The notes under the pieces: model-generated
Seen by the model: the letters and a program-made list of their open reading frames with translations, nothing else
Databases searched by the model: none
What the model was told of the DNA's origin: nothing
Source: Climacium dendroides
Taxonomy: Eukaryota; Streptophyta; Bryopsida; Hypnales; Climaciaceae
NCBI GenBank assembly: GCA_950106755.1
Contig: OX467090.1
Location: 12,337,489 to 12,401,488 of the forward strand
Length of the DNA stretch: 64,000 bases
Direction of reading: 5' to 3'
Shown: positions 37,350 to 49,369 of the stretch, one piece after another
Numbering within the stretch: the stretch's first letter is position 1
How the letters are laid out: each line of letters starts with the position of its first letter
Program-made: the position numbers and the translations under genes

Positions 37350-40300
37350 GTCGTGTTGAGAGCGGTTTGCCTTGGGAAATCACGAAGATTCTGGCTGCAA
37401 CTAGAAATGGCTAAGGAATAAAAATATGATAGGAGAATAAAGGCAAGTGGACTTGTTACTTGCAAACCCAGTCTTCTAACTAGAATGATGAAGGTGAGTG
37501 AACTTGTCACCCACAAATTCACCAGTCAAATACAAAATGATATTGTACAACAACAAAATTTGTTGTCTCTCGTGAATCTCTAATCTTGGTCTTCAAATCT
37601 CGTATACGGTCGTCGAATCATCAATCATCAATCTTCAATCTTCAATCTTCAATCTTCAAACTCCTCCCCGTTGGCCTATCCTGTGGTGGCTTTATAAGGG
37701 TAAGGGTAAAGGTAAGGTGATAAGATCCCACGGCCTCGGACGGGTAAAACGGGATAGCCAACACGAGTGACCGTCCGGATGATGAGACCCTAAACTTTCA
37801 AACCCACGGTGACTAGGAAGCGCCTTTCACCAATGGGAACAACATAAAAGAGCAACCAAGTGGGTGATTAAATCCCAAATAGTCTCCACAAACACAAAAT
37901 GGAGCGCTTACTGGATAACCACGGCTCGCAACAGTTTCACAATGCTGAAATTGAAAATTGCAACTAGCCTCCAAAACCGGCTGGGAATAACCATAGAAAG
38001 ACAACGAGCCCCCAAATCCGACTAGGAATAACAAGCCACAAGCCACAACACACGAGTCTTCAATCTTTGTGTCTTCAAATTTCAACTTCAAATCATCACT
38101 CAAAGCTCCACCTCAACTTCAACTTCAAATTTTCACTCAAACTCCAACTTCAAATCTCTACTCCAACTCCATCTTCAAAGCTAAACTTTGAATGATCACC
38201 ACCGTTGCTTCACAACTTCAAATGGGTTGCATGATAACTCTCTGGAGAGCTAACACAATTCTCTCCATTTCCTCCAAATCTCAACTCATTCCAATACTCT
38301 GACCCAAAACTATGGTCATCCAAAGTTTCGGCCTCTACAAGTGAGGGCAACAGACCCTCCTTCACTCCTACACTCACAACTTACTCATAAATGCTCCAAT
38401 TACTTCGAATGATAGCTTCTTAGAAAGCTAACAAAACTTTACACATCCTCTCCAAAACTCAAATCAAATTAACACTCTGTCCACCTTTCATGGCCACTCA
38501 AAGTTTCGGCCTCTAGAAATGATAGGCAGCAAACACTCCTTCACTTCTACACTCGTAACTCACTCATACAAGCTCCAAATAGAATGAGTGAGATCTTCCT
38601 AGAAAGCTAACTTAATTTCCTACACTTCCTCCAAATATCAATGCAAACCAAGAACCTGTCCGTCTTTTATGGTCGGTCGAAGTCTCTGCCTCTTAATTTC
38701 GAAGGCAACAAACCTCCCTCCACTCAAACTAGCACAACTTTTGATTCACAACTCCAAATCAAGCAAGTGAGATCAATTTAGAAAGAAGACACCATGATAC
38801 ATAACTCCACCAATTTTCATTTCAAAATTCCAAAAACCCACAACACAATGGCCCTCCAAACATTCGGGTCTTTCCCTAAACTCACAATGGGAGAGAAGAT
38901 GAATCCTATCCAACTTTTCCTCTACCTTATCTACTCTCAACCACACAAACAAGTGGGGTCCGCCTCTAACTCACTCTTAAAACTCCTCTAACAATAATTG
39001 AGCACTTATTTGGCCCCACTACTATCTCCTTATCTTTATCTTTGAAGGAAATTTACTTCAAGTTCATCTAGAAGGCAAACCATTTGAATATTTCCTTACA
39101 ACTACTTCACAAACACAAAATTATTATAGAAATTCACTCCAAATATGGAATGAAGAACTAAAACTCAACGTACACCTATTAGAGGTAAAAAAACTAGAAT
39201 TCCAATTTCATCTTGGGACTCAGAAAAAACCCTCTAATTCGACATACTGAATCTATAACAAATAATGAAGAAAACTACTTCAAGTTTGATGGAATTCTAA
39301 GATGGCAACCTAATCTTATATAGATGACTCAGGCCATCGTAAGAAGGCGTCACCTTGAAGCCACTAAAGATGATGTCATTATTCTCCTCATATTCGTGAA
39401 AACCAAATCAATAGAAATAAAACATTACCACACTTTTTTACACTATGTACGCATTTACAGTGCGACACTGTGCTTGGAATTTTGGCAAATAATGTAACAA
39501 TTTTAACATTGGCCGTACATAATCTCTATAGGGGACTATGAATTCTTGTTTAAATGAACACAATACTAGTACTAAGCCAGTTAAGATGTTCCCTACAATT
39601 ATAAATGTTAGTAGTTAAAACATTGTATGGGTGCTATAGTCTTTGCCAAAGCAAACAAAGGTCTACTACTGAGCATAGCGACTAACAACCTACCACTATT
39701 GATTTGTAATTTGTAATCATTGAAATATATAAGTAATTTAGTATAAATTTTAGAATGCAAGTTATGTCGATTTCATATTACTTAATACATTTACACAAAA
39801 CATTAGAATGTATATTTTCAATCTCTAGTTCTAAATAGAAATAATACTCTATTTTATAAATTTGCAATGTTTTTATTTGTCATACATGTATCTTAGATAA
39901 AATGCAATTCAAAAGTTTTGTCTCTTATAGCATGGTCTTCCATTGCAATACTTTTGAGATGAAATATGGTCATTATTTTAATTAAAGATATTACTATTTA
40001 TTGGTGGATGGAGTTGAAAATTTTCCTCACGTTTTTATATAAATTGATTATAAGATCTTGAAATTTTTAATTTTTAATTTTTTATCTTGACTCAATGCAA
40101 TAGAATTATAGAAATGGCAGTTATGAGCAACATTTGACAAACGATAAAAAATAAGCTTTACTACTTTGATTTGAGGGGATAAAATTTAGAACTTCATTTA
40201 GTTTTTATATCTTTTTACCTTCTCTACCATGATTAAGATTATGGGACAATGCCTTGAAATAAGATAACAAGATGGAAACATTGAAGGAACGTTTGATTCT

Positions 40301-43300
40301 TGAACATGTTGGTTTTGTGACACATTTAGTTCAAGTATGTGATTATGGCTTAACAAACACTATTTATCCTTGCAAATCCTAGTAATGAAAGAAACAAATG
40401 TTTCAAAGTTTTGTTCTTTGCAATTTAGAAATGATAGTTTTGGAATAGTGTTTGATAAAATATGGTCATCAAACTTTTAGGCTAATGAAATCTAAACTAG
40501 ATAAAAATAATTCACAAGACAGTTTACAATATAAATGGTGTGTAATCTTTAAAAAGCTCATTTAATTAGATGAAGAACTTTCAACCCAAACTTTGATTGT
40601 TTGTATGGGTAATTCTAGCCATTTGAGTGTATTGTATAATTGATTTTTTGACCAATTCAATGGCAATCCATGAACAATTGAAAGTAAAATTTAGGTACCC
40701 AACCATGCTATTTTCAATTTTTAAAAATGAATTCAAATATTAATCACTTAAATGAGTTTTCATCAAACAAAAGGAGACCATGCAAGAGGACTCACCTTCA
40801 CCGAGCCTTCTCCTACATTTCAAATGTTTACAATCTTTGAGACTCACCTCAAAGAAGGGGCTCTTAGATTATTTGAAGAGGCCTTCATTTCATCTTTTTA
40901 GTTGCAACAGCTTGATTCTATTGATTCTATGCCTCTATTGTGGCTTCATTTCAGGGCTTTAATCATATGGTCTTAAAATTCTATAGCCACATTGAATTTG
41001 TTTGTCTCTTTACACCTTGTGCACCATAAAATTGTTAAAATAGAAACATATATCACCATTGTATATCAACTAAATTAACCAATTGTGGTCATCATTGGAG
41101 TTAAAAAATAAAATTTTATTTTTTAAAAAATAATTATGAAAGGGAGATGGATAACTCAAAATAATAAATTTTCAATATACAATAACTTATAATAGATTAA
41201 TAAAGTCAGTGTGTAGTCAAATTTATTAATGTGTACTCTATCAATTTTTTCTGAAATTGAATTTTGTAGTGACACTAAAATTTTTCCTTCACTACTACAC
41301 CTTGTGGTTAGATTTGTTATTTAATGTCAAATAATAATTATAGTTGAAAAAATTAGTTCAGCAATAGCTTTTAATTATAGAAAAAATTGATACACATTAA
41401 TAAAATTTCAATCTACAATAACTTATAATAGAATATTTCAATCTATAATAACTTATAATAGATTAATTTGTATAAATTGCCTAGAATAACATGCACTTAT
41501 AGGACAAATCATTCTACCTTAAATCAAAGAAGGATTCAATTTCTAAATAAGAAAGATTTTGAGGGCATTAATAAAGTCAGTGTGTAGTCAAAATAATAGG
41601 AAAGCATATAATAAACAAGAACAAGTCATTAGGTCTACCTTTATAAAATAGACCTCCAAATGCAATATTTGGTGGATCTCTTTTATAGTGTTAGTTCTAA
41701 GTGACACTAATGGTAAGGTAGTGGCAACCTAAATTGCCACAGACCACAAATAAAGTCCAATTTTTTGCCTAATAGCAAACCAAATCTATATGTGAAATTT
41801 CTAGTCTCCTATTTTTATACCAAAAAACAAAGCCTAACCTCTATTTTCACAAACACCAACATCAAAACAAAAGATTTTGATTAAATTCAACAATGTCCAA
41901 AATTTGATGGCTAATTCTAATTAAGTCCAAAAGATATAATTCTTATCCTTATTTGTGTCCACGTAATTTCTAAAGCTTAGGTGAAAGAATTAATGGAACA
42001 TTATTACTTCTACTAAAAATACAAAAACAAGACCATGAAAAAAATGAATCAAAATCAAAAGAATAAAAAAAAACATAAACCCTAGGAATCTATTTTTTAA
42101 AATTTTCAATGTATTCTTATACCAAAGAAGAATTCTAGATAAGAAATTTTATACCTTGCTTGTGGTATTCTTCAACAAAAAATAGATACTTCACTAACGT
42201 AAAAAAAAAAGATGAAGTATAGTGTCAATAGGAGGGGAATAAAGTATGCTCCCAATGTTCAACTATGAGGTTGTGTACGGAGATCATTGCTTGGAAAGTT
42301 CTTAAGGGTTTTGACTTTTGACAAGATTGATTTCCCTAATAAAATTAGGGTTTTGAAAAGGATTGGAAGAAATAGTGACAAATTGTACTAAAAACAATTT
42401 GGCTAAAAAATAGTGACAAATTGTGAAGGATTTTGTTAAAAATTTCAAATAAAAAACTTGGATGAAATTTCTTAGTTGTGGATGAAAAAAAATTATGAAT
42501 ATGTGATATGTACCAATTTGATGTTTTTTATAAACCAAGTCTACCTAAAGTACATAATTACAATGAAAAGATCAATAAAAATATATCTATATTGACAAGA
42601 TGAAGAAATTTACATCAAAAAGTGTTTTGTCATGGTACATCATGCACACTAAATTTAGAAATTTCATTGATAACAATTTCAAAAACTACTGATTTTATAA
42701 CCCCTTCATTCCAAGGCCATTTTTTTTGTCAAAAACAACTCAAAACTACTAGTTTTGTTGCAATCATTCAATAAAAAGAAATATAAAAATAAAAATTTAG
42801 AATCTAACTATAGAATCTTAATATCTTAAACCTCACTTGTTTCAAATCATTTGGTAAAAATTTTACAAAGTTTGACCATACAAAGTTACAAATTGGAAGA
42901 TATTAGCATTCAAAGTTGGAAAATTTTGTTTTTTTGAACACTAGTCTACAATTTAGATGACTTTGACCACCATCTTTGGAAAAAAGTTGCACTATAAAAA
43001 TTTTAATTAAGAAAAATTTGGATTGAAGAATTGAGTTGAAAGTCTAGGAAATTTTTTTTGAAACAAACACACTTAATTTTCATTCTTTAAGATATTGTTA
43101 AGTAGAAGTAGGTTGAAGATGGAAAGAAAAACTACATTAATAGCTCTAAGATGGAATTGAAACACTATAATTTGAATGGTAACATCATATTCATTAAAAT
43201 GAGAATTTTCCAGTGAAATGGGAGTAGAGGAAGAGACTTTCAACCATGAATTTAATATACTTGTAGACCAATGAATACCAGAAAAGCATTGCAATGACAC

Positions 43301-43480
43301 AGAAAGTGCATACGAAAGGTACAAATTCCAAAATCGAAGGTCAAAATTGTGACTTCTTCATAATTTATAGGAAGTCATCAAATATACATGTATTGGATGT
43401 ATGCACTATAAACATAGTGTAATCCATGTACTAAACTACTACTTCCATTGTGGACTACACTTGTATAAGATACATATGAT
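37350..43480. other. No genes; simple repeats and decayed duplications
   Basis: 37617-37660 is an ATCAATC/TTCAATC tandem tract. 38090-38750 is unusually rich in CTTCAACTCC words on one strand, with no supported frame. 40014-40860 is the partner of 26990-27960. 41170-41600 contains short direct repeats (ACTTATAATAGATTAAT, TTAATAAAGTCAGTGTGTAGTCAAA). No coding region is supported. Confidence 0.5.
40014..40860. repeat. Segmental duplicate of 26.99-27.96 kb, without the MITE
   Basis: Keeps the arrangement without the 27684-27836 insertion, with one short segment (about 40645-40692) in the opposite orientation to its counterpart at about 27615-27661. Confidence 0.72.
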
Positions 43481-43620
43481 GTAAAACGTAGGGTTCAGGA
43501 AGCACTACGACTGAGCACTAGGACTTCTGTGAAATTGACAATTGCGTCTACAAAATGAAGGCTTCGTGACCAGAAGGCTATGAGCCTGCTTTTATCAACA
43601 GCAGAGACAAACGTAGGGAT

Positions 43621-44138
43621 TGTCAAAGCTCGGATATTGGAGAGTCGAATACCAACTGTTACCCGACCTAATATTCTCAGACATTGCACCGGAGAAAGTG
43701 CAATGCAAAAGATTATTTGGTGAGGGAACAGTTGTTATTCAACTCTACAACATCCGGGCTACGACAACGTACTGTCCATAATGACTATGAGGTCCAGGAT
43801 TGTCAAAGCTCGGAAATTGTAGAATCGAATAACAGCGGTCCCTTCACTAAATATTCTTAGACACTGCATCGAAGAAAGTGCAATGCAAAAGATTATTTAG
43901 TAAAGGGGCCGCTGCAATTCCAATCTACAACTTCCGAGCTCCGACAACGTACTGTCCATAGTGACTATGAGGTCCAGGATTGTCAAAGCCCGGATATTAG
44001 AGAGTCGAATACCAGCTGTTCCCCCACCAAATATTCTCAGACATTGCACCGGAGAAAGTGCAATGCAAAAGATTATTTGGTGAGGGAATAGTTGTTATTC
44101 AACTCTACAACATTTGGGCTACGACAACGTACTGTCCA
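43621..44138. repeat. Tandem array of three 180-bp hairpin units
   Basis: TGTCAAAGC recurs at 43621, 43801 and 43981, an exact 180-base period. Each unit is itself an imperfect inverted repeat. In unit 2, 43800-43853 pairs with 43894-43947 (54-bp arms, about 40-base loop), and the loop holds a smaller hairpin (TTGCAC...GTGCAA in units 1 and 3). Units are joined by a spacer containing CGTACTGTCCATA. The array lies about 230 bases beyond the 3' end of the phosphatase-like gene and may mark the left end of the proposed element. Confidence 0.85.
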
Positions 44139-44364
44139 AAAGAACAGATCATAATGGCATATGATCGCATTGTACATTGCATTATGGAGGCTTAACCATG
44201 ATGCTAATTCAACATACTATAAATGTGATACCATGACTCTAACTCTACATACTATGACTGCGTCCTACTCTTCAGTATCTCTATTGCCTTTAATATTTTT
44301 GGCCCTCGACTATATCCATTACTAGCAGCGGATCTTTGTCGGGCACTCTCTCGCCGTTGTATCT

Positions 44365-46577
44365 TCAAGGACCTCGCTCCCAGGCATCCCACGATCCACT
44401 GCTACAATGAAGAGGAGGCAATTCAACATGTATTTTACATTGTCGTTTCACAATATCCAAAGAAGATAGTCGAGGTAGAGTGCCTTTAGCTATTGCAGGC
44501 CACTTCACTAGTTCTATAGTCTTTATACCCTCAGAAGTGTTGCCCAACATGGTAACAGAAGAAGGCATTGAATCCTGCACCTGCAAAAATCAGTAGAATC
44601 AGACATTTGCAACCTACATAGTCTACAATGCAAAACTTTAAGACAACAGACCACATTCAGTTGTTGATTACACACCTCAACAACGGCCACGACAGCCACT
44701 TCATCATCGTAGAGCTTTCTTTGCGTTTCTAGATTCACTCCAGACCGATCCCGTGGAGTTTTCGAATGGGACTTCAAAGGAGATGGAGAGTACATTAATG
44801 CAGGGCGCTTTCCTCCATTGGGAGGATTATCAACAACGCCATCATCTATGTCCATCATAGAGAAATCCATTGTAGACTGTGAAGTAGCCGCCGAGTACAT
44901 GACATGCCGAATTACAGGTGCCATAGCATTCCTAACCTCCTGGGCACAACACAAAGATATTCACTACAAATGAATGAAGTATTGTATTTGCTTCACCAAC
45001 AATCACACTTCAGGCGTACTCTTCCAATACAACGAAGGCGACTACAAAATCCATGAGATTCTACAAACTTCGTGGTGTGGGAGGCGGACAAGGACGGAAG
45101 AAGATGTCTTCTACGCTAAGCTCCTCGTGTTTCGCTGCGGTTGTCTTCTTCCAGGGGATGGCACGTCCAAAATCATCCACTTTCTGCTCACTATGAAGTA
45201 TATTGGAGACTGCAAGCGCCCTCTGCAGTTCCTTGTACTTGGATTGGTCGAGATCATGCATGAGGTGGATTCCCCCCACAGCATCGTCTCTCCAAAAAGG
45301 AAATAGTTCCCAAGGCTTTTCTACATGCAGTCTCTTAATCCACGGTAGAAGTTCACGTACGAGGACCATGTCTCTCGGCCCCTGACCTTCGAACGACCAC
45401 GTATCTAGGAGCACTACGTTTGTGGGGTCATTCAAGAAGTGTTTCTCAGGCTTGTCGTCCACTATTACAGTGTTGTCCTTAGTGAAGATGGAGCCCTTCA
45501 GTTTGTATAATCTATCCAATGGCTTCAAATATAGGTCTTTGCAAGATCCCGGAGACCTGTAGTTTTGTAGCATCCCATCTCTGCCTCTACATTTCATAAC
45601 GACACATTGTTCTCGGCCTAGGACACCGTAAGGGGGGATTAGTCCGCGGAAGAAGAATTCAGCGATGAGCTTGGCGTAGGATTGGTCCATGGAGCTCCAG
45701 ACCACGACATTTGCGATGGATGTCAATTCCCGCAAGAACCTTCTGACATGGGGTCTAGGAGTGACCCTATGCAATTCCATGACGTCGTGGACGGCCTCAC
45801 GGACTACCTCTCCAGGATAGCATAATCTTCTTTTTCTTATGTGATATCTTATATCATCACACACGCACAATAGACCATTCAGATCTAGAACGACATTGAG
45901 CCATTTCTTAGTGAACCTGGACATGCATGGTCTAAGGATTTGGACTTCCGCCTCATAGTTAGCAACAATTCCCTTTGTGGCACCCTGCTCATAAGGAACA
46001 AAGACACAGAGAAAATTAAATGGGTGCAAATTTGAAATCAACGGCAGCACCAAAGCCGCGTATCGGAGACTATGAATTACATCGAAGAGGTCAAGAAAAA
46101 CAAGGGTATTCAACCAGTGTCAGTCACAGCGACCACGACAGTAAAACGTACATGACAAAGTACATACCGCAATATCAACCGAAGGATCTGGGGGGGAGAG
46201 CATTGTGGATCCTCTCTTTCACCGCTCAAAGCAATATCACCCATCACCTGAACGTCATCAGGAAGGGCTTCGAGCACCTGTGCGTCTTCGGGAAGGGCTT
46301 TGAGCACCTGAGCGTCTTCAGGAAGGGCATCGGGAACCTGAGCGTCGTCGGTAATGAATTCGAGCACCTCAACGTTGTGGCCAGGAAGACCATCATCCTC
46401 GAATCTCACTTCCGCAGGACATGGCAGACATGCCTCATGTGGAGGTTCATCGTTGGAAGCCACAACCTCTTCTATACCATGCGCAAGGAATTCCTCCAGC
46501 AACGATTTTGGAGCAGTGTAGAGAGGAACATCATTGACACACATCAAACCCATGACTGCGACATTCAAGCCAGGCAA
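44365..46577 (-). CDS. FCP1/NIF-type HAD phosphatase-like gene (exons partly resolved)
   Basis: The core exon (about 45984 to 45061) encodes an FCP1-homology domain of the HAD superfamily: KWLNVVLDLNGLL (motif I), NVVVWSSMDQSYAKLIAEFF (motif II), KLKGSIF, then NTVIVDDKPEKHF and NVVLLDTW (motifs III/IV). FCP1-family enzymes dephosphorylate Ser/Thr, such as the RNA polymerase II tail, using DxDx(T/V). Here the second Asp is Asn (45874-45885), so classical activity is doubtful; related plant proteins with DLNG are known to me. The upstream exon (46577 to about 46168 or 46157) carries about four DAQVLxALPED-type repeats encoded by a 30-bp minisatellite (46262-46360). Downstream exons 44939-44676 and 44580-44365 join in phase 0, and the last ends at a stop. 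The joins around the core exon are not settled: the best donor at 46167 gives the wrong phase, and no strong donor precedes the stop at 45061. It could be two genes. Confidence 0.6.
46262..46360. repeat. 30-bp coding minisatellite (about 3 units)
   Basis: GGAAGGGCTTCGAGCACCTG with TGCGTCTTC repeats three times with few changes and remains in frame in the minus-strand gene, giving acidic decapeptide repeats. Confidence 0.8.
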
Positions 46578-47758
46578 TGCTTTGTGAGAGAAAAAATATA
46601 TTACAAAAGCTCATTGAATGAGAAAATGTTACATTACATACAATGGACTAAGAAAATTGAACCTATCTGCTAGTCGCTACTCTACACTATCCACAAGAAC
46701 TCGGAAGAATTTCAACTCGTACCGAGTTGAAATGAAGGCTGAGGGAGTCACAGGGAACAACTTGGAGGCATACTAGTCATAGGGCCCTGTGACTGTTGGC
46801 CTTCTATTCCATCCGCGGTTCCTTGCTCATCTTCTAACTGTGTGGCAGAACCTGGTGCAGTGTCGACATTTGCATCTCCCTGTACTCCAACATCCATCAC
46901 TACCAAGTTCCACTCGATCGGTGCAAAGCTGGTTGACGCATGCGCCATCAAATTCTCCGACATGGTCGGTACAGATGGGATGACTGGAGACGCAACCCGC
47001 GCTTGCCTAGCACTATCCACTGAGCCATGTACCTGATTTGCGATCATGAGTTGGGGAGACATAGCAGCCGGGTCCAGCATCATCATCGGTCTTGCGGACA
47101 TCATTTTGCTCACGACCTCAGGCAAGGCATCAATCAGTTGAGCGATCAGTTGATTGCTTTCCTACCGAGACCGCTTGTTTTCCACCCTCATCTCCTCTCG
47201 CTCTTCCCGCCGTTTCCTTTCCTCCAATTCATTATTCTTTTGGATAATATCCAGGATCCATTGTTGACTAGCCGGAGCATCAGACGGTGGCGGATGTGCT
47301 TTCCTCTTCTGGGAGAGGCGAGTACGCGAGATCGGCATGTGAAGTTCTTGGGCCGATGAACTAGATGATCCCCTCATCTCACGAGTTTCAAGATTCAACA
47401 CCGCTGCACCAGGCCTGTCAACGCTCAATTCCAATACACTGTCGACGGGGTCGACCCATTGTGCCTCCTCATCGTTGTCGATCTCTACAAGGTCAATCTG
47501 ATCATCTCCTCAAGACTGATCAGGAATCCTCTGTTGGAATTGTCGCGCAGATTCCTTCCCCTTTCTCGAGGTTGACGCTTCTTTGCCCCGAGTAGATGGC
47601 GCAGGCCTTTCATTCCTTCCATCGAAGTCCTAGTCGTCCAGGAAATACACGGACTCAAGGAAATCATCCTTGTCCATGTTCTCAGAATCGACGCACAAGG
47701 AGAGGAACTCATTCTTCTTCTTGCTATCACCAACAGCATAGTGATTCAACGATAGCAT

Positions 47759-47881
47759 CTGTATACAACATACAAGACTGTAGTCAACACAACAATTTCC
47801 ACTCGACTCGAGTTAAACTCGATTCAAAATTGCTGGCACACATAATAATAAGAACATGATTTCGTATGCACACACACTTAC
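47759..47881 (-). other. Intron within the methyltransferase-like domain
   Basis: Perfect donor GTAAGT and acceptor ATACAG, phase 0. Splicing continues the motif I region (FAGGKLTCAAW) into MLSLNHYAVGD, which supports both the intron and the domain call. It contains the palindrome at 47800-47816 and a half-site. Confidence 0.75.
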
Positions 47882-49234
47882 CCACGCAGCACATGTGAGT
47901 TTGCCTCCCGCAAAATACGACAACACAACATCCCTCGGGCAAACGAACAGGTCCAGTACATTTAAATAGAACTCCATTCGAAGTTCTGTGTCGTAGATCT
48001 TGTACTCGACCTCCACTGTTTGCCTCTTAGCGTTGTAATGCGATTTTGGTGGTACCGAAAATGATCGCGGAATTTGGCGATTCTTCATGGCCGCCCCATT
48101 CTTCACAAGGAAGAGTAGCTGAATAGGATCCCTCACGCAACTGCTCCTCTCAGGAATGTCGCCTATCCTTTCGAAGTTGGACGGTTGATAGTCGGCATAG
48201 TGTACGGAATAATGCGTTCCGAATATCGACGTCCTGATGAATCCGCGGAGTTCCAACTCCACGTCCTTGTCTCCTGCGATCCAAAGATACACCTGTGGAT
48301 CGGTGAGGTCGTTCTTTGGATCTTCTTCGAGAATTCCCATGAATTTCTCGAAGAATGAAGAGTCCTGTGCGCTTGAACCCCTATTGATGATGCCGGAGAT
48401 GTTTCTGAAGTCGATGATCACCATCTTGATCTTCGACTGCACTTCCTCATCCCAAACATTCGCATCCCAATGGCCGAGCTCGTCGTCCTTCGTTTCGTAG
48501 GGCCAGAAAAAGGCGCTTGCTTGCGGCTTTATGAACTTCCCCTTGCTCTCCAGGAAGACCTTGAAGAACTCCTTGGCCATTGGAGACAGCTCATCGATTG
48601 TCTTCTTCTTGTTCGATGGCATCTTCATTTGAGTGAAGAATGTCTCCCCAGGCCCTGTGAGCAGCGTGTTCATCGTGGCCTTGGTAACGTTATAGTCACG
48701 CTTGAAATCCTTCCAAGCTTTCCTCCTGGAGTTCCCGTCGTTGTCAAATAGCCGGAGCTTCGAGTCAAAGTGGTGAAGCTGAATCCTCACAGCGGCTTTC
48801 CTCTTCGTTCGCTCCAGCCAGTCCTTTGCAGTGTAGCAATCAGGGAGAACTGACTTTGGCGCCTTCATGACAACTTTCGGGTGACCGTGTGCCCGATTCT
48901 TCGTCCTGAAAAGGAGATGCAGGGCAAGCCTCCTCAGGTCATTCTCGGTGACATTACCGATCCATTTGAAAAACTCCCGAGATATGACTCCATCTTTGTC
49001 CGGGTCCCAACCCTTGACGTCCTTGAACGCCATCAATGAGTCGGGATCGATGAGACCCCCTTGGGACTGACTTGAAATGACCTCGGCCCAGAGGTCATAG
49101 ACATCCTGAGACGCAGTAATGAGTTTGATCTCATTGTGAATGTCAATGTCTCTCTGGTTCTTCTTGCCGAGGTAGCCCTGGTTCTTCTTCACATCAATCA
49201 TAGAAAACCTAAGCTTGATAGCGGTCTTGAACTC

Positions 49235-49369
49235 CTACAATTCATACATGTCATATTCAGTTTGTCAGTGAGTGATCTTAACTCGAGGCGAGTTAAATAT
49301 GCAGAAGCACAGACAAGGACCAAGAAATAAATGTTTTAACTCGGCTCGAGTTGAAGTTCATGAATTTAC
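49235..49369 (-). other. Intron carrying two palindromic repeats
   Basis: Donor GCG/GTAAAT and acceptor TTGTAG/GAG join the ParB-like exon to the methyltransferase-like exon in phase 0. Two TTAACTCG-type palindromes occupy 49278-49296 and 49336-49355. Confidence 0.7.

Noticed and set aside
37813..38103. 96-codon minus-strand frame
   Set aside because: No recognised domain, and it sits in compositionally biased CTTCAA-rich sequence.
43621..44138. CRISPR array
   Set aside because: The 180-bp units are whole hairpins repeated head to tail, not short repeats with unique spacers, and the genome is eukaryotic.
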